40,412 nt of DNA, taken from NCBI GenBank assembly GCA_913062955.1, contig CAJXZP010000035.1, positions 1-40,412 on the forward strand, in the 5' to 3' direction. Origin of the DNA: an uncultured Flavobacteriales bacterium (lineage in GTDB: Bacteria > Bacteroidota > Bacteroidia > Flavobacteriales_G > Salibacteraceae). The notes beneath the pieces are model-generated. The model made no database searches, was not told where the DNA came from, and was given only the letters and a program-made list of their open reading frames with translations. Position numbers and translations under genes: made by a program. Below, one piece after another: positions 9,479 to 23,400 of this stretch. The number at the start of each line of letters is the position of its first letter. The first letter of the stretch is position 1.

Positions 9479-10233
9479 GTGAAAATTGATTTAAATGACT
9501 TTTGCTTTAATAGTTCCTTTGTACTGTTTTCCAATTGATCGTACATTTTGGTAAATAAAAAATTACCGGTACTCATCCGTTTTACGCCCAATGTAGTTAA
9601 GGTCTCAAAATCTGGAAGATTTGGCATACTCATTACATTGATTGGCAAACGAGTACAAGTTACCATTTCTTTTATGTCTGTTACTTTTTCGATACCGGGG
9701 ATAAAAATACCATGTGCACCTGCCCCTTCATATAACCGAATTCTTTTCTTGGTTTCGTCTATTACGTTGGGATGGTTTAACAAAAAAGTATCGGTTCTTA
9801 CATTCATAAAAACATCGACATTCTCTTCCAATAGGATCGAATTGACTTCTGCGAGTATTTTTGAAAATTCATCGGCATCTAATAAGATCCGTTCATGCGC
9901 CACCCTACTATCCTCTATATTAATACCTACCACTCCAATATCTACTAATCGTTTGATATGATTAGCTATTTCTTTTGGCTGAAGACTGTAACCCGATTCT
10001 AAATCAACAGATAAAGGAAGAGTGGTATTTAATGCGATTCTGTTTACCATATATTCTAATTCAGAAAATTTCATTTCTTCGCCATCTTTATACTCTAAAA
10101 GGGAGGCTATGGCAGAACTCGAAGTTCCAAGGGCTTGAAAGTGTAATTTTTCGGCCAATTTTGTGCTGGGTACATCCCATACATTCCCCAATAGTAAAGG
10201 CTGCTCTTGTTTGTGTAAGTTTTTAAATTTCAT
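9472..10233 (-). CDS. Isocitrate lyase / PEP mutase family protein
   Basis: This is a 253-residue cytoplasmic TIM-barrel enzyme of the isocitrate lyase/phosphoenolpyruvate mutase superfamily. Visible motifs are LLGNVWDVPSTKLAEKL at the N-terminus, the metal-site segment VDLESGY, and GVVGINIEDSRV. Family members form or cleave C-C or P-C bonds in alpha-keto acid derivatives, and this subgroup ('phosphonomutase-like') is poorly characterised. The gene overlaps ada by seven bases. No phosphonate biosynthesis genes are nearby, so true PEP mutase activity is unlikely. The substrate cannot be predicted. Confidence 0.85.
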   Translation of the reverse strand: MKFKNLHKQEQPLLLGNVWDVPSTKLAEKLHFQALGTSSSAIASLLEYKDGEEMKFSELEYMVNRIALNTTLPLSVDLESGYSLQPKEIANHIKRLVDIGVVGINIEDSRVAHERILLDADEFSKILAEVNSILLEENVDVFMNVRTDTFLLNHPNVIDETKKRIRLYEGAGAHGIFIPGIEKVTDIKEMVTCTRLPINVMSMPNLPDFETLTTLGVKRMSTGNFLFTKMYDQLENSTKELLKQKSFKSIFTC

Positions 10234-10520
10234 CTTTTTATAATTTGATGCAAATTACCGGGGATGAAATTTATTCCGCAACCGAAAATTGGACGAGTAT
10301 TTTTTCTCCTACCACAAATCTGATGCAGTCTATACTTTTTCAACCATTAGAATGCCATTTTCTTCCCCGTTTACATACCGGAAAACGATGAAATGGAAAT
10401 AAAATTTTTGGTTTACTATGGATAGAAGTTGTGTTCCCATTTATGTAAATAATGTCGTTAGGAAATGAATCTAGGACTACCTTAAATCCACTTCATAATT
10501 TATTTTCTTTGTCGCATTGT

Positions 10521-10545
10521 GTAACGGATTACTTTTGGTTGCGTC
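10521..10545 (+). promoter_or_regulatory. Predicted ECF sigma-factor promoter
   Basis: GTAAC (10521-10525), a 16-base spacer and CGTC (10542-10545) form a classic extracytoplasmic-function promoter. It lies about 33 bases upstream of the first ATG of the operon that encodes an ECF sigma factor, so autoregulation is likely. The rest of the 344-base gap (10234-10577) between the divergent units holds no gene that I can support. Confidence 0.6.
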
Positions 10546-10577
10546 AAAAAGGGGTAACATACAAAAAAACACAAATT

Positions 10578-10913
10578 ATGAATGAAGAGATTTTAATCCC
10601 TATTTCGCTTTTCGGAGCTGTATTTGGAATTATTTACATCTATTTGATGACTCGAAACAAAGAGCGGATGGCTTTAATTGAAAAAGGTGCCAGTGCCGAA
10701 TTATTTAACAAACCTATTCAGGAGGGCCAATGGGGTTTGAAATTAGGGATCATGGCAATTGGAGTAGGAATCGGAATTGTGGTGGCTAATCTATTTGCAT
10801 CTTCTGGTTTGTTGGAAGAAGAAGTGGCTTACCCTGCCATGATTTTCATTTTCGCAGGTATGGGCTTGGTGGCCAGTTACTATTTTACAGTAGGGAACAA
10901 ACCAAATAGATAA
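10578..10913 (+). CDS. DUF6249-type small membrane protein
   Basis: This 111-residue protein has one hydrophobic segment near residues 6-22 and two more near 54-74 and 82-102, with a short cytoplasmic loop (MTRNKERMALIEKGASAELF) of the kind found ahead of sigma factor genes in Bacteroidota. The frame is open back to 10452, but I chose the internal ATG at 10578 because the predicted ECF promoter at 10521-10545 lies inside the longer version. It is the first gene of a three-gene unit with an ECF sigma factor (five-base gap) and a second membrane protein. The role is unknown; it may take part in sigma control. Confidence 0.75.
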   Translation: MNEEILIPISLFGAVFGIIYIYLMTRNKERMALIEKGASAELFNKPIQEGQWGLKLGIMAIGVGIGIVVANLFASSGLLEEEVAYPAMIFIFAGMGLVASYYFTVGNKPNR

Positions 10914-10918
10914 GGGGA

Positions 10919-11485
10919 ATGCTCCAACCAGAGGATCCGTTTTATATTGATAAAGTATTAGCAGGGGATTCCTCTGCTTTTGCAGTATTAGTTGAGCGAC
11001 ACAAAAACAATGTTTTTAATATCTGTGTGAAAATATTACGGAATAAGGAAGAGGCCGAGGAAGTGGCTCAAGATACCTTTCTCCAGGTGTACGAGAAACT
11101 AAATAGCTTTAAGAAAGAAGCCAAATTCTCCACCTGGTTATTTCGTATTGCCTTCAATAAGAGCATTTCTCAGCAACGAAAAAACAAAGCCAAACCATTG
11201 GATATGGAGGCTTATTTTTACGAGACGTATACCGAAGATGAGTGGATAGATTCCTTAAATTTAGAAAGCACCGAAGAACGGGAACGCAAATTAAAATGTA
11301 CTATTGCTAAATTAGAGCCTGAACAGCAACTCTTGCTCCAATTGTATTACGATAAGGATATGTCCGTTAGTGAGGTGGCTAAAATCATGAATCTCACCGA
11401 AAGTAATGTAAAAGTTAAAATTCATCGGGCACGGCAACGGTTATTTAAGCTGATGCAACCTATCACACCATCAAAAACAGCATAG
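10919..11485 (+). CDS. ECF-type RNA polymerase sigma factor
   Basis: This is a 188-residue sigma-70 family protein with region 2 (HKNNVFNICVKILRNKEEAEEVAQDTFLQVYEKL, then FSTWLFRIAFN; residues about 22-83) and region 4 (LEPEQQLLLQLYYDKDMSVSEVAKIMNLTESNVKVKIHRARQRL; about 135-180). Regions 1 and 3 are absent, as in ECF sigmas. It redirects RNA polymerase in response to an unidentified envelope signal. One base separates its stop from the next ATG, whose small membrane product may be the anti-sigma factor. An ECF-like promoter precedes the operon. Confidence 0.93.
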   Translation: MLQPEDPFYIDKVLAGDSSAFAVLVERHKNNVFNICVKILRNKEEAEEVAQDTFLQVYEKLNSFKKEAKFSTWLFRIAFNKSISQQRKNKAKPLDMEAYFYETYTEDEWIDSLNLESTEERERKLKCTIAKLEPEQQLLLQLYYDKDMSVSEVAKIMNLTESNVKVKIHRARQRLFKLMQPITPSKTA

Positions 11486-14400
11486 CATGATTGATCCAGA
11501 TAAAAAGATAAAAGCGTTGTTGAAAGGGAGTTTTGATACCCCTACTCCATCCCCCGATTTCACCCATACTATTATGGACAAAATTGCGGCACAAGAGCCA
11601 TTAATCGCCTCGCCTAAATTTGAATATGTGCCCGTAATTTCAAAAACTGGATGGATGCTTATCGTTGTGGGCTTTATTTCCCTGGTCTTTTTAGCGCTTT
11701 CGGGTTCCAAAGAATCCACCTTTAACGTCTCTAACCACATACCTAACTGGCACTTGGATGTTTCGATCGCTCATTTTCAACTTGTTTTGATGGCGGTATT
11801 GAGCATTTTTGCTTTATTACTTATTGATCGCTTGCTGGTCAAGTTAAAGTTCCATTAAACCCTCAAATAAATAGGGTATTTACTCTTCTGTTTGAAAGCA
11901 TACCCAAAGACGGTCGAAAAACGGGTATTCAACTGCCCTCACTTAGCTTTTGACTGTCGGCTTGTACAGAGCACTCAGCAGAGTCCGGAGTGGAAGTAAG
12001 CGGAAGTCTAATCTAGCCAACCAATTCGTTCCTTTTATTCCCAAGCTTTAATGACCGTTATTTGAGCGTTTTGAATGGAGTATTTACCCCAAGACTTTTC
12101 TCCCACCACCACCTGGTAAACTTTCGTTGTCTCTGTACTTTCTTCTGGACGCAACTCTGAGCCGTAAAGCAAACAAGTCCATTTAGTAATGGCGTTGAAA
12201 TGGTGGATTAATACGTCTCGATTTAAGGAGATGGACACTAACTTGGAATAACTAATATTACAGGGACCATCGGTCTCTAATTCGAGTAATACATTTATGT
12301 TTCCATGATCAAATGAGAAATCCCTAAGGCGACAATTAAATTCACCAAATCCATTCATGCCAACCATTGCATAGTTATCCGTGGGTAATACTTTATATAT
12401 AAGATCGGTAATGTCAATATGCTTATCTGCCTTATTCTCTCTCGTTATTAAGAGTTGGATGCGTCTTTCTAAATCATTTTCCTGAAAATTGAATCCTACG
12501 ACTGGTTTACTATTATTGCCCTGGGTCCATACGCCATTTTCCGCGCTTAATGAGAACATCTCTTTATAGTTGATCGTTATCTGAGGACCATCGCTCGTAT
12601 GAATAAAAAAGGAATCTGGGTAGCCCTCTGGTTGGGTATTGCTTTCAGGTATACCCTCTTTTGAATTGGGTACATACAGACTAACTCTCGATCTATCCCA
12701 ATACCCAATTAATGGAATTTTCACCTGATCCTGATCATACCAATACCATCCCCTAATGGATCCAAATCTATAATAAATTGAAAATTCATCTCCGGATGGG
12801 ATAGTTGGTTCATTATAATGTAGGTACATCGTAATGGGGTCTTTACCTTCTATTATCGCAGAATAAATGTAATCTTGAAATAGGTGATCCACTAGTTTTA
12901 CGTGGTCCTTTACCTGAGCCTTTACCCCTAAGCATAAAAATAAAAACGTACCTACTATTCGAATGGATTTTGAAATACACATGCTATGGAACTATTTAAC
13001 TGTTATGGAAGTGTACAAAAGTAAATGAACTCGTTTCCATAATTGCTCAGGTATACTTAGCAACGGATGGATTCAAGACTTCACCAGGAGTTTAAAGTCT
13101 TGAAAACTTTTACCAAAGCGGGGTAGCGAAGTTTTTGAAGCCATGCACACGTTTATTTTTTTATTAATCTAGTCACAGATTTCGTATTTCCCGTTTCAAT
13201 ACTCAAAAAATATATTCCTGGAGGCCCTTCAAAATTTAGATCAATCCATTGATTTTCTGGGTAACGTAAAGCGTGCATCACTTTTCCATTAATATCCATG
13301 ATTTTAAGTTCGGTTACCCCTATAACATCGGTCAAGTTTATTGATAAATGGCCATTTGTGGGATTGGGAAAAATTTCGATGTTGGAATTTGACACTTCCA
13401 TCAAACTCACGGTACTTGGAATCACTTTAATTTTCAATCCAACAGGTCGATGGTCGGAAATATAGGTATCATAGGTGCTTGTTCCTCCGGCCATGAAATC
13501 GTCTACTTTGATGGTTTGAATGACCGATCCAGAATTGGAAAACTCCGTAAATAGTTCGTTTGTAATTAAGATATGATCGAGGTGTGAAGGCCATCCAGGA
13601 TACGACCAGTGGGTAAAGGAACCACCCGCAATGGTTGCATCCGCAAATACGTAATTCGTAGAGTCCTCTATAAACATCTGAAACACATTATTCGGACTTC
13701 CATCGGTTAATATATCGTTTAAGTCTCCCGTTACAATTACCCGAGATGACGGGAAATGTAAATCAATGTATTCTTTGAGCAATGAGCTGGCTTTAAATCG
13801 TCTGTATTCCTCATCCGAGGAATTGCCAAAATCCATGACACCATCGCCACAACATTTGAAGTGGTTATTAATCACTATAATTTCTTCTCCCATATACGTG
13901 AGTTCCATCACCAAAGGAGATCGAGGAAAGGCATTCCAATAAGGAGAGGTATCATAGATCCTATAAATGGACTGAATGGTTATGGAGCTGGTCTTGTAAA
14001 CGTAAGCTAGTCCTCCAAACCAACCACTAGCCATAAACAACTCGTAACCAGGTAGGTTATTTATCATTTGCCTACATAAGGTGGTATCATCAATTTCTTG
14101 TAAACCGAGCACATCCACATCTAGGGATTCAATAATTTTGCTCACAGAATCCACGGTGATAGATCCGTGTTTTGGAAACCATTCAATATTCCAAGTCACC
14201 ACTTCAAAAGTGGAATCCGTACCGAGAGAAATATCGCTCAAATTTTGACTGAAAAGTTGCCCGCTGACCAACAGAACCAATAAGGCGGATGTTAGGAACC
14301 GAATCCTATTTACAAATTTATTTTTCTTCATTAGTCTCTACTATCCTTAATTGAGCACCAAAAACTTACCGAGGAAGGTGCTCTGCGCAATTACACCTAG

Positions 14401-17400
14401 AACGAATTACAGTTTTAATAAATTCCATTTAAAAACCCTGTATTTATTATCCCATGTTCCGCTACAATGTTAAACGATTGCGGTAGTAAACTAGCATTTG
14501 TTTTCAGATATATTTCTGGAGGAAGATGGTCCGAGAAATAATGCCCTGCTCGATTCTCATGGTTCTCTTGATTCCCATTTTAGTTTTTTAGTAATTCTTT
14601 TAAAGGTAAAAAGAATATTCCAATATTAATAAACGCAAGTCCGGGTAATAAATAAGCTAACCCAATTAAATTCTTCGGTAAAGGCATGGGTTCAACTATT
14701 TGGTAAACCGCACTAAAGCACCAAAACAAAATGGTAATTACAGACAGAATTTTTATGGTTTGCTGCTGTTCCTTTTTGTAAAACAAATGATACATTAAAA
14801 ACACCGCTACCACGAGTAAGTTAAAACTGAAGTAATTATTTAACGCATACAAGGACCAATTAATGGTGGGGGTTCCTACGGATAGAAAATCACCCCAATG
14901 AAATTGAAAAGGAATAAAAAAATGATACATAGCCATTAACACGGTTTGAATAGCTCCAATTTTTAAAAGTGTCGTATTTAAATTTTTCATCGGTCATTAA
15001 TTTTTAGAAATGAATTCGAAGACCACCTCTTCGTACTGGATTAAATTAGGGGTAGAAAACACATTATGTGCGGTATTATTAAAAAGGACCACTTTACTAT
15101 TCTCATTATGAGAATGTTCAATGAGTGTGGTCGCTTCCGTTTCTATTATTGCGGAATCGGTATCGCCTAGCAATACTAACATCGGTGATTTAGAGATACG
15201 CGTTAAGGCCTGATCAATAGCCGCTTCACTAATTAGAGGTGCAGTGGGCATTCTGTATTGTCTTTTAAAACTTTCACCCAATTGGTAAGGAGGTGATTCT
15301 AAAATCACTTTGTTGGATTCGCCAATCAAACTCGCACCAAAAATGATGGCTCTTCCTCCATGAGAAAATCCATAAAGCGTTACCTCTCCATAGGCGTCAA
15401 AATGACTTTTATAGTACGCATAGACCGCTTCAATTTCCAATCCATTTTTCTTACCGGTACTTGCTTTATCTCCCCCACTTTCGCCTCTTGCTCTTAAGTC
15501 TAATAAAATAACAGAGTACCCTTTGGTATAAAAAAGAGACGCACGTTTTAACATATGGCTTTTATTCATGTTAAAGCCATGAACCATTAGAATGGTTCCT
15601 TTCTTCAATTTATTAGGAATGAACCACGAGGCGATATTAATGCTATCGGTTGTGGTTACATTAAATGCCTCATAGGTCAAATTAAAGTCATTGGGATTCG
15701 CACTCATCCCATCTAATTTAGGTATTCTATTTTCATAACGGGATTTCATTTTTTCTAAATTCATGGATTGTTGGGCATCTAAACGAGATGCAGATAATAG
15801 GCTTCCGATACACAGGATAAAGATTATTGATTTCATAATTTCTTGTTTTTAATAATTACTATTTATTTTCAACACCATTAAATACGGTTTGTTGGTGGGG
15901 CAATAATATTCGCTTTAATAACATAATTCATTAGGTTTGTTACCAGTAACATCTTTCTGGTACCAATGACTTATTATTGTTACCAGTGACATGTAGGAGC
16001 TATTTACACGTATATTTTTAACGCGATTTACTATCTTAAAGAATGATTATTTTGAATATCACAAAAAAAATAACGGCCCCTTTTCCGTATACCCGAGGTT
16101 TTATGGTGGAGATTTTTTCTACTTTAAAAGTGTGTGTATTAGCGACTCTAATTTTCTTTTTCTTCCGGCCATTTGGGTTGGAAAAAGTGGGTTCCTCGAT
16201 TCTTTTAGGATTTGGATTCATTGTTTTCCTTTCAGCATTAATTAATATCGTGGTTTCCCTATTTATGGTGAGACCATTAATTAACGAAGAGAAATGGTCT
16301 GTATGGAAAGAGGTAATTAGATCCCTGGCATTTTTATGTATTAATATACTGGCAATTATTCTATTTACGAAGTACAATTTCGATATACATCTGAGTGCCT
16401 ATACCCTAATTAAATTTATAGGACTTACCTTATTAATGGCGATCATCCCCATAAGCATACGAGTGGTTAGTATAAATAACTGGTTATTAAAAGATAAACT
16501 GAAGGAGGCACAACAGTTATCGGAAGTTTTAAAAGGTAGGAATGTGGACGGAAATACTGTGGTCATTGAATTAAAGTCCAATGTGGTTAATGAAATAGTT
16601 AAAACTACGAATAATGCGTTGCAATGTATTGAAGCGGATAAAAACTATATCACGGTAACAGAGCTTAAAGAAAACGAACCCAAACACCATTTACTACGCT
16701 TATCCATCATTAAAGCCATGGAACAAATTGAAGATGAGAACATTGTACGTTGTCATCGATCTTATGTCGTGAATTTAAAAGCGGTGACGGGTGTAACGGG
16801 TAATTCTCAAGGCTTAAAATTAGTCTTCAGTTCAGGGTTAAAACCTGTTCCGGTTTCTAGATCGTACAAAAAAGTAGTCACTGAGAAATTATCTTTATTC
16901 AAATAAGCCTATAAAATAGAAATAGCGGTTTGAAACCCTATTATTTGATAGAAGCTGAGTGTATGTAGTTGGGCAGAATCTGTGGCGAACAATTTTGGTG
17001 CTCTGCGAAATCAAAAATTTCGAACGGACGTCTTTTAGCTTCCCCTTTAGAAAGTCCTATTTTTCAATTTGTTCCTGTTCCATCTTCCCTCCTATTTATT
17101 GGACCATTTTTTTTGCTTTGAACCGTAGCTACCTTGCGTACATACATTGTATACCTAACTTTTGTTAACCATTGTGATGATCCTTATTCATCCTTCCGTA
17201 GTTAATTAAGTTCCTGGGTGTTTAGGGCTTCCGGATTCCAAATGAAATATTCTGATCCACAAATACTTGAACGGGGTAAATCACCCCATTTTGCTCCCGG
17301 ATTCTAAATCTGGGAGCACCCAATCTTTCAGCAGCACTATCCACTAATGAAAATGTTTGGTTGTTAACTAATTCCTCAAATTCTTTCTAGTTCATTTTCT

Positions 17401-20400
17401 GTTCCTTATAAAATCCCTCCTTAAGAATCCATCCAATTACTCGGTAAATTTCATGTGAATTTACACGAATCTTTTCAACTTGCTATCCAATTTATTTTCG
17501 AGTATTGAATTCATTTCCCTCTATAGTGACTAACGCTTTACGGACGAAAAACAAGGGATTCAAACAAACTTCCTTCTGGGTTAGCCCTAACCAAACGTAT
17601 AATTTTTCTTTTACAGATGGAGTTGCAAAATGGTAAGTTATCGCATTTTCTAGCCGGAATCAGCTTTCGATTTAAGACCTAAAACACCTATGACCTATAC
17701 CGGGAATAGTTCCACATTTTATCTATTCAACCAATTCCTAAATAATTTTATTAAAATGGGTTGAGCTACAAAAACCATGATAAGAACCAATAGCGTTGTT
17801 AACACTAATTCAGTCAAGATTGGATTCACTCCCAATTCCAATAATTTTGGTTTACAGATAGGCATAATGGAGAAAATTAAGGGAACAATGGCAATCCATA
17901 CTATGATTGCCATTTTCCATTTTTTTGGGATCTTCAATTCTTCCATTTTATCGATCCGTAATTTTTTTATAAGCCACTTTAATGGGCGATTGTAAAATAA
18001 AAAGTTCACTATCTTCTGTCGTATGGATCGTTATTTTATCCCTGTTACTTGTTTTCGTAAAACTATCCTTGGTCATTTTATTCCCATCCAATTCAATTTC
18101 ACCTTTCATTAAATAGAATGAGTTAAAACTATTTGTATCTAAATCAATGGTGTGATTGCCTTTGGATAATTTAAAACGTTTAGCAGATATACCAGCAGCA
18201 TCTGTTTGAATGGGTACATCTTGGCCAACATATTTTTTAATTTGATACGAATTTTCGTTTTCCCAAATAAAAGCATTTGCTTGATAATCCTTATAGTAAG
18301 GTGCTTTTTTTAACGATTTACTAAAATCAGGATCAAACCAAATTTGAAATGCCTTGGAACCTTTTAAATATTTTTCTGAATGTTGTAAGCCACTACCTGC
18401 TTGAATATGTTGAACCGCATCCGCAGGTAGCGGTGTCCACTTATTGGTTGCTGTATCAAAGTGCTCTAATCCACCTTCAAAAATAAAGGTTAATATTTCT
18501 ATGCCTTCGTGTGGATGCATTGGAAAAGTTCCTTCTTCATTTGCTTCTACATTGGCCCAATAAATTAGGTTAGAATACAAGGGCTCGCCCGACAAAGGTT
18601 TGTTTTCGTGAAGACTTCCACCAAATAACGAAACGCTATGTTGCTCTTCTTTTGTTTTAATGTGTAATTTCATTTTATATAATTTTTTTGAATGATGTAA
18701 TTTTGAGAAAGCCCAACTTGAACTACCTAAAAGAAGGGCAAGCATAGTATTTATTTTTATAAATTTTCTTCGGTTCATTTAGTCTGCATCTTCGCATTTG
18801 AAAGGTAGCTTTCATATGCCCAACCATAGGACGTGTATTGACCTAAAACCCCACCTAATTCCATCGATTTTTCATCTCTCCAATCGTGCATTAATTCGGC
18901 ATTTACAGATGCCCAAGTGGTAACTTTAGCACCCACTTGTGTTAATCGCTGTATGGTCACCTCTTGCACCAATTTATTCCAAGTACCAGAAGCATCAATG
19001 ACGGCATAAGGGTCGTAACCATCGCGCACTGCTGAAATAGCTGGGAATAATAAACAGACATCTGTGACTATTCCAGCCATAATTATTTTCTTTCTACCCG
19101 TTTTGTCAATTGCAGCTCTAAATTCAGGGTTATCCCAAGCATTAATTTCTCCCGGTCTATCTATAATAGTTGCATTGGGAACAATGTTTAAAATTTCTTG
19201 CCAAAAAGGACCGTTTGGCCCATCTGCCATACTGGTTGTAATAATTACTGGTATTTGTGCGATTTTCGCCATAGTCGCTAACCCCTTTAAATTATTTTGT
19301 AAAAGGATGGGGTCAATGTCTCTAACACTTGACAACAAACCTGTTTGATGGTCTATGAGTGTTAATACGGCATTTTCTTTCGTTAAAAATTCGGTAAACC
19401 TATTATTTGAATTCATTCTGATTGTATTAAATATTTATTAATGTATAGGGGAAATTCCCCTAGGAGACTTTTTGGGTAAATTTTTTTACGTTCTTATTTT
19501 AATTAAAATTTCGGAGACCAATTTGGCTTCATTTTCGTTTATGGCGTACAGGACTTTAATCAGTTCATCAATTTCTTTCGTGGCATTTTTCAACACAATT
19601 TTTCCACTTTCAGTAATATCGATATCCATTTGTCTTCTGTTTGTTTCACACAAACATCTTGTCACCCATTTCTTTAATTCCATTTTATCTATCAATCGTG
19701 TTATGTTACTTCCTTTGTCGATAACTTGCTCTTTCAGATAAGAAGCAGAAACAGGACGTTCATTCGCTCCATTTAATATTCTCAAAACGTTATATTGGAC
19801 AGGGGATATATCATATGGACGTAAAACCGTTTTCAATTGATGCATATACCAACTATGAGTTGCTAATAAATTAATTGCAAAATCTTGGTATACATTAGTC
19901 ACATCTTTCATTGTATAGGTAATTATCTCCTAGGCAAATGTATGATATATTTCCATATCCTTAGTAAAATCACAATATATTTATTTTCCGACCTATTATG
20001 GAGGTAAATGGCGTTCCTGCACACCTCCTATAGCGCTGGGTATTCGATGGGTATTCATTATTTCCGAATTCAGAGCTTATAACCGTGTGATTTGATAATT
20101 CTAACTGATTTTCAAGCTTTGCTACACTCCATGTATAGAGATCTTTTTTTATACACCGATTTATCCTTGTTCAAATCAAGCGCATAGGAATTCCAATTTA
20201 TGATATTGCTCACATTATAACTTAGCGAGCGAATTTTAACAAAGCCACATTTCTTTAGCAGTTGTTTTAAATTAATTCGGTCATACATCCATTGATGCGT
20301 TTGGCCTCTTCTTTTTGCACCACCAAGCAATAATCTTTCAAAAACACTTTGTAATTTCATTTGCCTTGCTGTGCCCACGGATTGTTCTTGAACACATTGC

Positions 20401-23400
20401 CCCACAATGTTATCAATGAAATTGTCGTGTTTTTCGTTCTCATTTTCATTGGCATCACATTTGGCAATATGATCAATTAATTCTAAACATAAAATTTCCA
20501 TATCCGGAATAACAATACGTTGAATACCCCCTGGCTTCAAGACGCGCATTATTTCATTCTGGAATTTCTCCGCTTGTGGTTTGGGGATATGCTCTAAAAC
20601 ATGCGAATGATACACCACATCGATGGAATTATTTTCAAATGGAATCCCTTTTTTAAGGTTATGTACCCTAATATTATCAGGTAAAGAGTTGTAATATTTT
20701 TTTCGGTTTTCATCAAAAAAGGGCAATGCCATAAACTGTAATAGGCTATTGCATTTTATTTTATGATAGATCGACCAATCAATATTGATGACATCACTGG
20801 AATTGCTCGTTTTGTCACCGCATCCTAGGTTTAATATTTTCATGATTGTATTCTTTAAATAAAAAGAACACAAAAATTATGAAAATTACACAACCTTATG
20901 ACAATCAATTACTTAGCTCGCGTCTGATTTTTCAATTGTCCCATTTTGGTACAAATACCCAGATAGAAATTTAATAAACTCCATCATTTCCAATTTATGG
21001 ATAGGTAAGGAATCTTATTTCATGGTCACGTCCAATCCTTAAGCTACGATTAAAAACGGACTACATTAGTAAGGACCCGATTAGTAAATTTGAAAATCTA
21101 AAGATAGATGTCCAGCTAGCCAAAACACGCCAAATATTGGGCGATGTATTACCTATCCAAAACAAGGATTAAGAAGAGTATTTGGCAATTAAGTTCGTCA
21201 AAAACTCCTGATGCTCTTTACTCAGCCCCTCCGGAAAGGTAATCCCTAAGGAAGATTCCGACAATTTAATATGATCCAATTCACCTTTCATGATGATTTT
21301 GATTTTTTTGAACTCTTTATGAAACCCGATCGCATCAAAAGCTTTGACTTTATTTCTTCTGAATCTTCCCATTTATTACTTATTAATTTATTGAATCCAC
21401 TTTCGTAGAAAATATACGGACCCGCTAGTTGTCTTAGTCCAAGTCTTAGTCTTAGTCTTTTGCTTAGCCCTAACCTTCTACCTTTGGTCTATTGACTTTT
21501 CGCATAATAATCCGGGTGCCTTTGTCGTAAAAAATATAACTCCACACCCAATTAATAAACACGACCAGTCGACTTCTAAAATCGACCAGTAACATCAGGT
21601 GAACAAACATCCAAGTTAACCAGCCAATAAAACCGCCAAATTTAATGAAACTTAAATCGACCACCGCTTTATTTCTTCCAATGGTAGCCATAGTTCCTTT
21701 ATCGTTGTAAACAAACGGCTTCATTTCTTTTCCTATAGCCACCCTATTGAGGTTCTTGGCCAAAAATGATCCTTGTTGTTCCGCTACAGAAGCCAACATC
21801 GCATGGCCATTTGGATTCTCATCCGTATTCATTTGCGCTATATCGCCAATGGCAAATACATGATCCAAACCTTTTACTTGATTGGTATCATCTGTAATTA
21901 ACCGACTCGCTCTGGATTTCTCAACATTTAGACCTTTTGGTGATTGTCCGCTGATCCCAGCGGCCCACACTAAGGTATTGGTTTCAAAATTCTGATTATT
22001 GCAAACTACTGTCTTCCCATCAAAATCTTTCACCATGGTATTCAACCAAATATTGATTCCACGGTTTTTAAGGTACTCTGCCGATTTTCTGGAGGCATGG
22101 GCACTCATATTACCCAGGACCTTGGGACCGGCTTCTAAAATGTGTATTTGCATTCTTCGAATATCTAGGTCTGGATAATCTTGGGGTAGTACTTGGGTTT
22201 TCAACTCTGCCAAAGCACCCGCCACTTCTACACCCGTAGCCCCAGCGCCCACAATGACAAAATTCATTAATCGCTCCCGTTCTTTGAGGTCGTTGGTATT
22301 TAATGCCTCCTCAAAATTTTGAATAATGAGCGAGCGTAAATCCAAGGCTTCGGTTAAGCTTTTCATGGGCATGGCATATTTTTCAATATTGGCCATTCCA
22401 AAGAAATTAGACGTAGCTCCAGTAGCAATGATCAAATGATCAAAGTGTAAATTACCAATACTCGTCTGGACCTCTTGTAGGTCCGTATCAATATTTTGAG
22501 TTTCCGCCATTCGGAAATAGAAATTCTTCTTTCCTTTAAATATTTTCCGAATGGGGTAAACAATAGAATCAGGTTCTAAACCACTACTGGCTACCTGGTA
22601 TAAAAGGGGTTGAAAAGTATGGTAGTTATTTTTATCTAAAAGCACCACTTGATACTTGGAGCTGTCTATTTTCTTACAGAAACGTAGACCGGCAAATCCA
22701 CTGCCAATCACAACAATTCGGGGTAGATCAATGTCTGGAATATTCATCCTTAAATTTAAGTCCGTTAAAAATCGCCCCAAAATTAGGGTTTCTTTTTGGT
22801 TATTTGATGAATAAAATTGTTTTTTTAGCCTAAACTAAAACATCTCATATATAATACCTTACTCCCTTTCAGGTGTTTCATCCTCCAATTTATTCCCTTC
22901 GGGATCATTGGTGGCTTTTTGAGCTTTAATCTTGGCCTTTAATTCTTTCAGCTTTTGTTCCCTACTATCCTTTGATTTTCGCAGCTTATTCTTTTTCTGC
23001 GTCATTAATTTAGAATGCTTCGACTTATTTTTGGTATTCTTTTCCCTATTTGATTTTGCCACAATACTTTAACTAAAAATTTGATTCTTATTCTATAAAA
23101 TTTACTAATCTCTTATTTGTCAATTCTTTAATAATAGAAAATTATCTAAAACATTGTGAATCAACCCAATAAATTCCTTACCTTTTTATCCCGCCAATTT
23201 TTAATGATTCACACATTCTAAATTATACTAAACTATATAAAAATGAAATTAAAACTACTCATCCACAAATTACGGAACGAAAATTCAAAATTAGGTGAAG
23301 TTACCCGAGAAATCGAAAGTGACATCAACTATCACACCTATGACAATGAAAAAAAACTAAAAGACTACTTATCCCAGAAATTGAAACAAAAAGGGATGTT